The notes beneath the pieces are model-generated. The model saw nothing but the letters and a program-made list of their open reading frames with translations. It was not told the DNA's origin and did not search any database. From Fibrobacterota bacterium (GTDB lineage Bacteria > Fibrobacterota > Chitinivibrionia > Chitinivibrionales > FEN-1185): a stretch of 64,000 bases of DNA. Numbering within the stretch: position 1 is the first letter of the stretch; each line of letters starts with the position of its first letter. Below, piece by piece: positions 56,240-64,000 of the stretch. The stretch lies in NCBI GenBank assembly GCA_003165595.1, contig PLWQ01000013.1, forward strand, positions 164,024-228,023, given 5' to 3'. Made by a program: the position numbers and the translations under genes.

Positions 56240-57499
56240 TTATGGTGAAACAAGAATAACATTTGGCTTAATTGTCGTTTTCGGAAGAATTTTGATTGGA
56301 TTTCCATGAATTGTATCTATTGCTGGACCAAGTGGCATGGTGACATTTTGAATATTCAAATTTGAAGGCATATTAGCAGTCGCTTCCGTAACTGAGCAGA
56401 CGCTGCAGCCTTGAGTCTGCCAGTTGCAACTTTGGGCAAAAGGGCCATTGCAGCCTTCTCCAGCAAGGTTTGATGCAGCTATTGAATAACTATAATTTAA
56501 ACCAGCTACAGCATTGAAATATGACAAAGTGTCTGTATAAATAAACCAACCCTGGTAGGGACTATTAGGATTTGTAGGGATATTGGATGTGGTTGGGAGC
56601 GAAACGATACAAGTTGCATAGGAAATATTGGGAGTACTTGAAGGACGACGATAGATTTTGTAAAAACCACTTGAATTTCCAAAAGATGTTGACGGCCACA
56701 TCAATTTAATTCCATTCGACACTTGGCTCGCAACGAGTCCACTTGGCGGAACTGGTGCGTTTGAAGGTGGTGTACAGTTGACACACCCAGGTTGCGAACT
56801 TATTGGACCAAAATGAAACCAGTCGCAGTTCTGATATGTTGAGAATAACGCCTTATAGGAGCCGGTTGCATTGCATACGAGCCCACCGCCGGTGAGACTT
56901 GATCCACTCCCCCCATGATATCCCAGAACGGGAAGGCCAGTGCCTTCGCTGATATTTTCAACAAATGTTGAATGCCATGCCGATTTCCCACTATTATAGT
57001 ATATTAACACATCACCCATCGCAAGATCTGGAGGTATTGGTGAACTGCTAGTAAGTGTCTTCCATTCTGTTACTAAGCTTGAACTTGAAGTACCTTCTTG
57101 CGAGATAAGAAAAGCGTCTATATTTGCGGATAAAGGCGTTGTATTCCCTGAACCACCACCACCTACATATTGATCAGAGGCGGCTGGACAATCGTTCCCA
57201 GGGAACGCTATTCCACCCGCAATCAAGCATTGTGAGAGAAAATTAGCGCAATCAGTCCCCGAAGTAGTTTGATTGGGGTAGAATTTGTACGGATCACATA
57301 ACTGGTACGCGCATAACACATCGCCATCATCACAAGTACCATCTTCTGCTGCAAAATTGTTTATATCACCACATATACCATCGCAGTAAATTATTGCATC
57401 TGGAGCACTATAGGTGTAGGATTGCCCATTTGAAATTCTAGTCATCCCCATTACCAACATGATTGAAGAAAAGCAAAGAAAAAAGGGATTGATTTTCAT
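56240..57499 (-). CDS. secreted Amidase_6-like protein with FN3-like domain
   Basis: The 419-residue protein has a signal peptide (FFLCFSSIMLVMGMTRISNG). The N-terminal half fits the Amidase_6/CHAP-like fold: GTDCANFLSQCLIAGGIAFP, with candidate catalytic Cys, and SAWHSTFVENIS with His. A fibronectin type III-like part follows (PVPPSGLVASQVSNGIKLMW, NSSGFYKIYRRPSS, NAVAGLNYSYSIAASNLAG). Such enzymes cleave cell-wall peptide or other amide bonds. Its DNA is clearly AT-richer than the genes around 33-46 kb. GGGAGG precedes the ATG; the gap to the HEAT-like gene is two bases, so they form an operon. Confidence 0.72.
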   Translation of the reverse strand: MKINPFFLCFSSIMLVMGMTRISNGQSYTYSAPDAIIYCDGICGDINNFAAEDGTCDDGDVLCAYQLCDPYKFYPNQTTSGTDCANFLSQCLIAGGIAFPGNDCPAASDQYVGGGGSGNTTPLSANIDAFLISQEGTSSSSLVTEWKTLTSSSPIPPDLAMGDVLIYYNSGKSAWHSTFVENISEGTGLPVLGYHGGSGSSLTGGGLVCNATGSYKALFSTYQNCDWFHFGPISSQPGCVNCTPPSNAPVPPSGLVASQVSNGIKLMWPSTSFGNSSGFYKIYRRPSSTPNISYATCIVSLPTTSNIPTNPNSPYQGWFIYTDTLSYFNAVAGLNYSYSIAASNLAGEGCNGPFAQSCNWQTQGCSVCSVTEATANMPSNLNIQNVTMPLGPAIDTIHGNPIKILPKTTIKPNVILVSP

Positions 57500-57501
57500 A
57501 G

Positions 57502-58260
57502 CTACTTTCCTCCCTTCGTCTGACGTTTCTGAATGCGAGTGAGCGCGTCATTGGCAGCCTTACTTATTATGGTGTCGCTGTCGGCTGATAGCGCATTGAG
57601 AGTATGGATTGCCTTTTCATTGCCATCGAATTCTTTCGCCGCCAAGCCTATCACTGCCCCTCTCCGCAATTTTGATAAATGCGATAGGCAATTAGTGCAG
57701 CGTCGTTTTAATTTGGGACCTGGCGAGGAGAGAGGCTCTGAGATTCTCATGGTTGCGATGCTTATCATAGTGTCCAAGACTTCTGATGTATCACGGTGGC
57801 AGAAAGAAAGCAATGTATGAGCCGCCTCCAAACGCACAACAGCACTGGTGTCCTGACGCATGGCCCTTGTTAACGCATTGGTGATTTCCGGATCATGTTT
57901 GTAGTCCTTTGCCCTGTTTAGAAGGAAAAACGACGAGGCTGCTTCCGCTCTCACATCAGAGTATTTATCCATAAGCAAAAATTGAATCAATAATCTTCGG
58001 ATAACTGTATCATATGGCGCAACCATTGCACATGTTCCGCAAAGCTTACTGAAAACCAGACGCCGCACCTCCGGTATGCCGGAGGTATCCTCACCTGTCT
58101 TGACATCCGGCAAGTGCGATAGATACCACTGGATTAATGTGTCGGAGCACGGTGGCTCAGTGCTTACATCGGCCTTTATTGAATTGGGCTGCGATTGTGC
58201 GAAACATACGACTACCAAAAAGAACACAAAGAACAATCTTGCTAACATATCCTTTGTCAT
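57502..58260 (-). CDS. secreted HEAT-repeat-like protein
   Basis: The 252-residue protein has a signal sequence (LFFVFFLVVVCFAQSQPNS). Repeats of about 35 residues follow, such as DVRAEAASSFFLLNRAKDYK and AVVRLEAAHTLLSFCHRDTS, then LSKLRRGAVIGLAAKEFDGN: helical pairs of the HEAT type that typically bind proteins. No catalytic motif is present. GGAGGACTTTTAA precedes the ATG. It is co-transcribed with the Amidase_6-like gene and probably assists or regulates it, an inference from proximity only. Confidence 0.7.
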   Translation of the reverse strand: MTKDMLARLFFVFFLVVVCFAQSQPNSIKADVSTEPPCSDTLIQWYLSHLPDVKTGEDTSGIPEVRRLVFSKLCGTCAMVAPYDTVIRRLLIQFLLMDKYSDVRAEAASSFFLLNRAKDYKHDPEITNALTRAMRQDTSAVVRLEAAHTLLSFCHRDTSEVLDTMISIATMRISEPLSSPGPKLKRRCTNCLSHLSKLRRGAVIGLAAKEFDGNEKAIHTLNALSADSDTIISKAANDALTRIQKRQTKGGK

Positions 58261-58640
58261 TTAAAAGTCCTCCGTTTCTGGTGGTACATGACCAAATCTA
58301 CACATTGGATCAATTGGACCATTACACGCTGGGTCAAGTAACCCACGGATCCCCCCCTTAGTCATTCAAGGAAACCGTGTGTGGACCTCGCAACTCACAA
58401 AACTTTTTCTATTCAGTCATTGATGCGTTCGACTTTGTTTTTTCGAACGCGCTCCTTCCATGATAAGGGACATATTTCGGAAATTGCAATTTTAGCCAAT
58501 ATAATCCTGAATAGCACCATGGCGATCCGGGAAGAAGATGGTCATAGTCAGCGACAAAATCCCTTCGACCGCCTTTACCTCTTCCATTATATTAATAACG
58601 ACATTGTTCGGTAAAATAAGATGTCAGATGCCCTAGCAAA
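58261..58640. other. 380-base gap, no gene
   Basis: This AT-rich gap follows the end of the fibre-like gene (58641) and precedes the HEAT-like gene start at 58260. I see no coding frame with a start signal and no clear terminator or promoter. Confidence 0.45.
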
Positions 58641-59993
58641 TCAAGGGTTCAACCTTCCACTTTGCTGATTCTCTTCCAATTTACCAATTCTTGCCATAAG
58701 CTTTCGATTGTTTGTGGAAATCGTTTTGTTTTGCTTTTCCAAGGCTATCATCTGTAACGTCATTTCCTCGATGGTCTTCAACATCTTCGCCTGCATTTCT
58801 CCAACATTAATTCCATTTTTTGCAACCTCGTCTTTCGAAGGCATTCCAGGCAAATGTCCATTTTCCTTGACGTACTTTTCCGTTTCCGAAAGCGGTTTGG
58901 CCTCGTAGTTCCTATTGAAAACAAAATCGGGCCACGGGGAAACAGTTGAAGCTACGGTGATTGCCTTGGCATTTAACGTGCCATTGACCGCGGCGTTGCC
59001 GTTTACGTCAAGTTTGTTCGTGGATGATGAGGATGGCGTTATCCCAATTCCAACATTGCCATTGAGAGTCGACAATCCAGAAACGGTCTCGCTTGTCGCT
59101 GTCAGAGTTCCTGTAACACTCTCGTTTCCTGTCACCAGAAGTCTGTAGGAGGATGACGGGGCGCTGCCGAGGCCGAGATTTCCTGAAACCGTCCCATCGC
59201 CTGTAACAGCAAGTTTCGTAGTAGTCGTTGCAGACGGCGCACCGCCGATTCCGACATTCCCGTTAAGTTGTGATTTTAGCGCAACCACAAGATTGAAGGA
59301 ATTGTCTGTCGTAGGTGTATTCCCAAGGGCAAGCTGCCCATTTACTTGTGCGTTTCCGAGTACAGTAAAAAAAGCTACTCCAGGTGAGGCCCCGTCTATC
59401 TGCAGTCCATTGGTTACTTCCTCTTTACCGGATACCAGAAGCACCGTTCCCGAAGTGGTTGAGGGTGATGCGCCGATGCCAACGTTTCCCTGTAATCTTG
59501 TAGTACCGCTAAAATAACTGTTTCCCAGGAAATAACCTGCCCACGGGGTAAGACTGGCATCCATGTAACCAAGATAGGCGGTATATTGAGTTCCATATCG
59601 TGTTCCCCCGGCTATCAGAGCAGTGCTGTTAGGTGCTGTAATGTTGGAGTATGCAGCAATTGCGGCGGAAAAGGTGTCCCCAGCCGCGCTGTATGCTTTT
59701 ATGCAAGACTCAACGGTATTGACATCCCAGCTCGTGCTTGTTGTGGTGCCGGATGGAGAGCCGGCCCGGTATGCGTATATGTTGGCATTTCCAGGTCCAT
59801 AGTTCTGATGGTAAATGAATATTCCCTGGGTCGTGGTCGGGGTTGCTCCGCCTACTCCCATTGAGTTGTTCACCGTTACGTGATCGTAGGTCGCATCCGC
59901 GCAGAAAGCGGTTTGTGTGAATATCAGCCCGGTGGCCGCAAGAGTCAGACATGCAGTTGCAAGTTGGTGCTTCCTGATGGAATTAGATTTCAT
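58641..59993 (-). CDS. secreted fibre-like protein with tail-fibre/trimerisation motif
   Basis: The 450-residue protein has a signal peptide (LATACLTLAATGLIFTQTAF) and about eight similar units of NGNVGIGGAPSATTTTKLAV type, the beta-helix-like pattern seen in phage fibres. The C-terminus has WPDFVFNRNYEAKPLSETEK and NGHLPGMPSKDEVAKNGINV, the motif found near chaperone-type endings in fibre proteins, then a coiled coil (MLKTIEEMTLQMIALEKQNK). I do not see a peptidase S74 catalytic site. It is likely a trimeric surface fibre. GGAGGAATGTTGTT precedes the ATG. Confidence 0.7.
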   Translation of the reverse strand: MKSNSIRKHQLATACLTLAATGLIFTQTAFCADATYDHVTVNNSMGVGGATPTTTQGIFIYHQNYGPGNANIYAYRAGSPSGTTTSTSWDVNTVESCIKAYSAAGDTFSAAIAAYSNITAPNSTALIAGGTRYGTQYTAYLGYMDASLTPWAGYFLGNSYFSGTTRLQGNVGIGASPSTTSGTVLLVSGKEEVTNGLQIDGASPGVAFFTVLGNAQVNGQLALGNTPTTDNSFNLVVALKSQLNGNVGIGGAPSATTTTKLAVTGDGTVSGNLGLGSAPSSSYRLLVTGNESVTGTLTATSETVSGLSTLNGNVGIGITPSSSSTNKLDVNGNAAVNGTLNAKAITVASTVSPWPDFVFNRNYEAKPLSETEKYVKENGHLPGMPSKDEVAKNGINVGEMQAKMLKTIEEMTLQMIALEKQNKTISTNNRKLMARIGKLEENQQSGRLNP

Positions 59994-60082
59994 AACAACA
60001 TTCCTCCATTGGATTAATCTGGTTTGTGTCCTTGGATTTGCGACTAGTCAACCTTTTGACAATCCCGGTCGCTAAACCGAGT

Positions 60083-60793
60083 TTACTGTGCACATGACCC
60101 ATTTACGATGGCCTGCAATGAACCCTTTGCGATCATCAGAGATTCGTCTGGAGCCGCAAGGGACATTGTTTTTGACGAAACGAATTCTCCACGGGTGATT
60201 CGCGCATCAAGATTGCTGGCATATGCGCTTATGTCGCTCACAAGCGCTGTCGCACACATCTTCCTGGCGGAAATAATCGCTTCGTCGGTTTCAGGACAAA
60301 GTGCATAAGTGTCAATAATCGATTTCAAGAGCGCAACGCCTATGTTGCTGGCCATGTCGCCCAGTGCTCTTATAATTTGTATCCGCATTGTTGAATTTTG
60401 CGCACTGCCGTACTTGGCGACAAGATTATCTGCGAGAGAAACAGCTCGGAGATACCCAATCTGGTTGATGGTAGCATTGACAACATCACTATTACTGCTG
60501 CCAAGCCCCTGGATCAGAACGTTGTTTAGCCAGGTTGGCATGGATTGGGCCGGATTTACCTTAAATCGGCTTACCACACCGGGCAACAGACTGAGTATTG
60601 TCATCTGATCCTTCGGGTTTTTTGCGCTATTGAATACTGTTTGTGCCTCGTTTGCGGAACTAATTTCCAGCATCTGCTGCTCGACAGGAACTCGCTGGCC
60701 CTGCGCTCCGGCCGTAAGTGCGGCTGATGCTGTAAACAGAGCACAGGCCGCAAACACTCTGACGACTGAACTATTGATTTCTCTTGCAACCAT
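60083..60793 (-). CDS. secreted HEAT-like protein, unknown function
   Basis: A protein of about 236 residues. MVAREINSSVVRVFAACALF starts a signal sequence ending near SAALTAGAQG. The mature part has helical repeats (VVNATINQIGYLRAVSLADN, MRIQIIRALGDMASNIGVAL) of HEAT or similar type. Length and pattern resemble the 57502-58260 protein. The start at 60793 is chosen for GAGGAGG upstream; a longer frame of 25 more residues lacks such a site. It is the first gene of the exported-protein cassette. Confidence 0.65.
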   Translation of the reverse strand: MVAREINSSVVRVFAACALFTASAALTAGAQGQRVPVEQQMLEISSANEAQTVFNSAKNPKDQMTILSLLPGVVSRFKVNPAQSMPTWLNNVLIQGLGSSNSDVVNATINQIGYLRAVSLADNLVAKYGSAQNSTMRIQIIRALGDMASNIGVALLKSIIDTYALCPETDEAIISARKMCATALVSDISAYASNLDARITRGEFVSSKTMSLAAPDESLMIAKGSLQAIVNGSCAQ

Positions 60794-61248
60794 TTTTCTA
60801 CCTCCTCGGTTCAGGTTTTGTCTCTGTGTATCATGGAAAGTCCGGTGGCAAGACGCCAACCAGACCATGGATCGAATTTTGTTGTCAAGTCACCTCGTTT
60901 TCCACACGGGCCCTGGCAGACATGAATTGAGCAACGATACAATTTTGTTTAGAATGAATACCTTGACTCTTTGGACAAAGGATGATAAACTAAAAATAGA
61001 AACGCCTCGTGCACCAGCATGAGCGTGACGGGGGAGTGTTCGGCGATGCTTTCCAGGGCCTGCCGGCATTCCCTTTTTATTTACTGGGTCGTTCTTACTG
61101 CGCGTCCAAGACGGACTGGCGATTATCCATACGTAAAATAAAGTTCCAATTGTAAAATGGCAATATCTTTTCGTAAAAAGTGGTTTCTACCAGAAAACAT
61201 CCCATAATTCAACCATATGGGACCACCAAAAATTGCCCACGCGAAGGC
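60794..61248. other. about 455-base gap, no gene
   Basis: The interval upstream of the HEAT-like gene holds a TTGACA on the minus strand near 60887 but no matching -10 box. No coding frame with a recognisable protein is present up to the repeat at 61249. Confidence 0.4.
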
Positions 61249-61268
61249 TCGCAATGACAAATCGCGTT
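61249..61268. repeat. copy C of the CGCAATGACA repeat
   Basis: TCGCAATGACAAATCGCGTT differs from copy A at one base. It abuts the truncated intron-encoded reverse transcriptase, marking where the intron sequence is interrupted. Confidence 0.55.
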
Positions 61269-61278
61269 TTTGAATCCC

Positions 61279-61503
61279 AGAGCGAAGAACCTGATGAAAC
61301 GCGGCTTGGATGAGGTCCGAGCATGGCAGTCAGCGACAAACCAGCGCGGCCCATGGGGGAACGCCGGAGCATCGCACGCGAACAAAGCCTGCACAAAATC
61401 AGACTTCGACAAAATGGGTCTCCAGTCACTGTTTGGCACAATGCTTACTATCCGTAATCAGTCACGAACCGCCGTATACGGAACCGTATGTTCGGTGGTG
61501 TGA
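61279..61503 (+). pseudogene. 3' fragment of a group II intron reverse transcriptase/maturase
   Basis: Only about 74 C-terminal residues remain, from RAKNLMKRGLDEVRAWQSAT to QRGPWGNAGASHANKACTKS, DFDKMGLQSL and RTAVYGTVCSVV. This follows the LtrA-type pattern near the end of the maturase/thumb (A-W-x-AN-x-R-x-G-x-W-x-x-A-x-S...GL-S-L) and the RTAVYGxVxTVV read-through into domain V. The catalytic YADD part is missing. No HNH nuclease domain is present, in line with class C introns. The frame runs into the intron RNA domain V, as is usual for this type. Confidence 0.75.
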
Positions 61504-61539
61504 GACGAGGAGCGCCTTACGGCGCTCCTCCTACTCGTC
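61465..61539 (+). ncRNA. group IIC intron domains V and VI (3' end)
   Basis: CCGCCGTATACG (61469-61480), GAAC loop and CGTATGTTCGGTGG (61485-61498) form the domain V hairpin with the two-base bulge TT at 61491-61492. Domain VI follows: CGAGGAGCGCC-TTAC-GGCGCTCCTC, then CTACTCGTC with a bulged A at 61533 as branch point. The layout and sequence match the class C intron of Oceanobacillus iheyensis as I remember it. The intron's 3' end would be near 61539. Its 5' part, including domain I, is absent. Confidence 0.75.
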
Positions 61540-61996
61540 GGCGCCGCACTATTTCCTTCCGCCGAAACTTGACGCAAGCGACGAATTGCTCGTGCGATGT
61601 CAATCACGCAACAAATCCGCTGCGAGGACGCATTGGATTTGCTCATGAGCGGTAGGCCGGTCGCGCTTTCCCCCCTCGTTCTTTTCCAACCCAATAGGGT
61701 ACCATTTTATGAGAAACCCGGGGCTCGCAAGATTGGGCTCAGGTGTTCACCCGAGTGAACACGAAATGAGTGAAACAGGAGGCGATTGCTGTCGAAAAAC
61801 CACAAGATGCGTATATTATCTCTTGAGCAAGGTGCGGACTTCGAGGCCGGGGCCGAACAAGGTTGGCAGCCGGTTACAGCCGAATTCAGAAGCGATGGTT
61901 TCTGTTTTGTGCGTCCAGCACTGAGGGGAGGATATCCGTACGTAAAGCAGGTTGTTCACATGCAATAAGCGTGCTTTTGCGCGGGGAGAGAGAGAG
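61540..61996. other. about 457-base gap with a possible small gene
   Basis: No protein here is recognised. A perfect hairpin, GTGTTCAC-CCGA-GTGAACAC, lies at 61743-61762. A 53-codon frame (61807-61968, starting MRILSLEQGADFEAGA) ends 28 bases before the strong terminator at 61997. It has no ribosome-binding site, so it may instead be a small RNA with that terminator. Confidence 0.35.
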
Positions 61997-62024
61997 AGGC
62001 GTCCGAAAGGGCGCCTTTTTTTTT
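61997..62024 (+). terminator. rho-independent terminator
   Basis: GGCGTCC-GAAA-GGGCGCC (61997-62014) is a 7-base stem with one G-T pair and is followed by ten T residues. It is the most typical terminator in the window, with no confidently called gene upstream on this strand. Confidence 0.8.
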
Positions 62025-62207
62025 GTAGGCTCCCTGCCCGCCAGCATGCGCCGGCAAGCGCTCGTGGATTGCCCATTGGACACCCCGCCTTCCAGGGTAC
62101 TCCCCTAATGGTGGCCTTTTGCATCATAATGAGGTACCTCGCCACGTATTCCTGATGAAGGTGGGCGAGTGGTTCCGGAATATGCAAGAGGGGAAAGGAG
62201 GCTTGCC

Positions 62208-62945
62208 ATGGAAGCACCGATAACTCTGAACGAATTAAGAGGATTTTCCGTAAACGGAACTGATGGTCCGATAGGCAAGATTGAAGATTTCTACTTTGAT
62301 GAACGAACGTGGAAAATCAGGTATATAGTAGTCCACACCAGCAAACTATCCGTAGTGCGCGATGTACTTGTTCTTCCTCAATCAATGGAAAGGCCCAGCC
62401 GTTGGACATCACAACTGCTTCTCAACATTACCAGGGAGCAGGTGGGAAAAAGTCCGGACGTCGATACGGACATGCCGGTTTCCAGGCAATATGAAGTTGC
62501 GGTTGGCCGTCAGTACGGTGTCGACGTGTACTTCTCGTGGGCCGATGGGTTTATGGGTAGCCACAACTTGGACCTTTCGGGATACGAATTCCCGTCCATT
62601 ACGCGGAACAAGGACGGCAAAGAATTTGACCCTCATCTTTTTTCGATCAAGGCTGTAACGGGGATGCAGATAAATTCCCTAGACGGCAAGGCAGGGCACG
62701 TGAAAGACTTCATGATCGACCAGAATGCCATGCTCATTAGATTTTTGGTTGTCGAGGCTGGCAACCTGTTCGTGACAAAGAAAGTGATCGTGCGGCCGCT
62801 CTCGGCGGCGAAAATAGATGCCGATGGCAGGGCAATTAAGATGAATATCTCCAAAGTCAATATTCTGGAATCTCCCGAGTATGATCCGTTGGCTGCGGAG
62901 CCCTTTGACGAACGAGCTGTGACTGAGGAAAAGAACCTTCCTTAA
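62208..62945 (+). CDS. PRC-barrel domain protein
   Basis: The protein has about 245 residues and two PRC-barrel modules. The first is LNELRGFSVNGTDGPIGKIE with YIVVHTSKLSVVRDVLVLPQ, and the second SIKAVTGMQINSLDGKAGHV with FLVVEAGNLFVTKKVIVRPL. PRC barrels are small beta-barrels found in photosynthetic reaction centre subunit H, RimM and general-stress proteins. The function here is unknown. AAAGGAGG at an ideal distance fixes the start at 62208. The gene stands alone; the terminator at 61997 lies upstream. Confidence 0.82.
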   Translation: MEAPITLNELRGFSVNGTDGPIGKIEDFYFDERTWKIRYIVVHTSKLSVVRDVLVLPQSMERPSRWTSQLLLNITREQVGKSPDVDTDMPVSRQYEVAVGRQYGVDVYFSWADGFMGSHNLDLSGYEFPSITRNKDGKEFDPHLFSIKAVTGMQINSLDGKAGHVKDFMIDQNAMLIRFLVVEAGNLFVTKKVIVRPLSAAKIDADGRAIKMNISKVNILESPEYDPLAAEPFDERAVTEEKNLP

Positions 62946-63004
62946 CAGGAAAGGAAACCGGGGCGATAAGGGAAGAATGCAAACACGGGCTCAGGAAAGA
63001 AGAG

Positions 63005-63691
63005 TCAGAGACTCTTCGGCATCACTTTTTCTTCGATCTCTTCGATCGAGGTGAAGACCTGCAGAACGGTGAGAATGTTCGTCGCCTGCATGATGGATCG
63101 GATTTCCTCGGATACGTTGAGAAGGTACAGGCCGCCTCCATTTGCGGACAAGTCTTTGTGCAGATTGACAAGCAGTCCAATGCCGACGCTGGTGATCGCT
63201 TTGCAACGCTCAAAATCGAACACCATGTTCACGTATCCTTTCCCTTTTGATTCGTCAACGCTCTGACGCAGCGGTTTTACGGCGTTGAGACTAAATTCCG
63301 CCGGAAGCTTGAAAAGCGCATAGAATCCGCGTTCGTAGCGGATTACGCCCGCATTGAGCATGGACTCCGCATCGGACACCGACGGAATCAGGTTGAGGAC
63401 CTTGCTGACCGCGCTCGATTTCAGCAGTGCACTTATGTTCGGGGAAAGGGAGGCAAGATAGACCTTGCCGCTGAGGGTACCAAATTGCTTCTGGATCGAT
63501 ATGATGCAGCCGATGCCTGCGCTGTCAAGCATCGAGGTTTTGGAAAAATCCAACACCAGGTTCTTGATTCCAAGACCGGCAACGCAATCCGCGGCCTTTC
63601 TGATCTCCGAAACCGTGACGGCATTGAATTTCCCGTCAATGACAAGCACGCTATAGTTTGCCTGATCGTGATTTTGCAATACCACTGCCAT
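63005..63691 (-). CDS. tandem STAS-domain protein
   Basis: The 228-residue protein has two STAS domains. The first (1-108) has NLVLDFSKTSMLDSAGIGCI, keeping the phosphorylatable Ser of anti-sigma antagonists (DSAG). The second (115-222) has NMVFDFERCKAITSVGIGLL, where the Asp before the Ser is replaced by Thr. STAS proteins bind anti-sigma kinases or stressosome partners; none is encoded nearby. A protein with two linked domains may bridge or compete for a kinase. The ATG at 63691 has GCAGGTG upstream and a promoter about 45 bases away. Confidence 0.85.
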   Translation of the reverse strand: MAVVLQNHDQANYSVLVIDGKFNAVTVSEIRKAADCVAGLGIKNLVLDFSKTSMLDSAGIGCIISIQKQFGTLSGKVYLASLSPNISALLKSSAVSKVLNLIPSVSDAESMLNAGVIRYERGFYALFKLPAEFSLNAVKPLRQSVDESKGKGYVNMVFDFERCKAITSVGIGLLVNLHKDLSANGGGLYLLNVSEEIRSIMQATNILTVLQVFTSIEEIEEKVMPKSL

Positions 63692-63735
63692 AAAACACCT
63701 GCTTCTTGGTTTTACCTTGTGACGCTATATCAAAA

Positions 63736-63763
63736 ACTATCATTTGCATGGTACGGTTGTCAA
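63736..63763 (-). promoter_or_regulatory. sigma70-type promoter of the double-STAS gene
   Basis: The minus strand reads TTGACA (63763-63758), a 16-base spacer and GATAGT (63741-63736). The -35 is perfect and the -10 matches four positions. The leader would be about 38 bases. Confidence 0.5.
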
Positions 63764-63893
63764 AGCTAATAATGGTGTTGCAATGCGATCCTCGCTGGTT
63801 CCCAAATTCTTTTCCTTTACCGCAGTTGCCAACCCCACGTCGTAATTCCTATTTTCCTACCGTAGGGCGATGCGCTCTTCCTGGCGCAAAAGT

Positions 63894-63927
63894 GACGATG
63901 CCCCGCAGCCCGCTGCGGGGCATCGTC
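63894..63927. repeat. perfect 16-base hairpin
   Basis: GACGATGCCCCGCAGC and GCTGCGGGGCATCGTC flank a two-base loop. No T-run follows on either strand. It and the next hairpin are the only features seen in the last 230 bases. Confidence 0.8.
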
Positions 63928-63963
63928 CATCCCCAAGGATGAAATTTGTAGTCGTTTGCTAAC

Positions 63964-63983
63964 CCCCGAAACAAGCTTCGGGG
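63964..63983. repeat. CCCCGAA/TTCGGGG hairpin
   Basis: Seven-base arms CCCCGAA and TTCGGGG flank ACAAGC, 37 bases from the preceding hairpin. It has no T-run. Confidence 0.6.
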
Positions 63984-64000
63984 ACCGCGATTACAACCGG

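Noticed and set aside
60794-60900. Possible riboswitch in the leader of the HEAT-like gene
   Set aside because: A GC-rich stretch (GGTCTGGTTGGCGTC...) suggested a c-di-GMP or similar aptamer, but the conserved cores of known classes are not there.
62169-62207. Longer start for the PRC-barrel gene
   Set aside because: The near-perfect ribosome-binding site AAAGGAGG lies downstream of this start and points to the ATG at 62208.

Overview
This window looks like a chromosomal segment of a free-living, Gram-negative, flagellated bacterium. The evidence is a lipoprotein signal, a probable outer-membrane barrel, a flagellin, a large polysaccharide locus, and many signal-peptide proteins, two of which (GH30 enzyme, 53.9-55.6 kb protein) carry sorting- or FlgD-like beta domains. 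That style of secretome resembles the Fibrobacterota/Chitinispirillia and wider FCB bacteria, but the assignment is tentative and rests on protein style only. I see no rRNA, tRNA, CRISPR array, intact insertion sequence or phage.

1-22.5 kb is a surface-polysaccharide locus. A minus-strand operon behind a good sigma70 promoter (about 4.76 kb) reads PIG-L deacetylase, WecA-type GlcNAc-1-P transferase, HD-GYP-like protein, NTP_transf_5 nucleotidyltransferase and an HprK-like kinase that runs off the left edge. Next come a GT39 membrane glycosyltransferase, an FkbM methyltransferase and a long minus-strand operon (15.4 to 7.7 kb): one CgeB-like, two GT4 and one GT9 glycosyltransferases plus four SAM methyltransferases. 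Divergent from it is a Wzx-type flippase. Beyond lie a GT2 enzyme, another methyltransferase, a CDP-paratose/tyvelose-type epimerase, an acyltransferase and one more methyltransferase. Together these would start glycans on undecaprenyl phosphate, extend, decorate and flip them.

22.5-32 kb holds a cNMP-binding/TPR/small-membrane-protein cluster, then a housekeeping run (purC, glyS, ddl, tsaB and a barrel-like protein), and a TPR protein with an unusual N-terminal domain. 32.4-46.7 kb holds a 1439-residue dehydratase-activase-like fusion, a GH30 hydrolase, a hybrid histidine kinase, a lipoprotein with a papain-like domain behind a near-consensus promoter, and a DUF3516-type helicase.

47-56 kb holds a YXWGXW-repeat protein with a candidate sigma54 promoter, a flagellin with a sigma28-like promoter and candidate CsrA sites in its leader, a GT2 enzyme, a split pair of spermidine-synthase-like membrane proteins and a large secreted protein. 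56-61 kb is an AT-richer cassette of four exported proteins (Amidase_6 plus FN3, two HEAT-like, one fibre-like with a coiled coil). 61.2-61.54 kb contains the 3' end of a group IIC intron: the C-terminus of its reverse transcriptase followed by domains V and VI. The right end has a PRC-barrel protein and a double-STAS protein. Many intergenic gaps carry short GC-rich hairpins and REP-like repeats, most without a terminator T-run.
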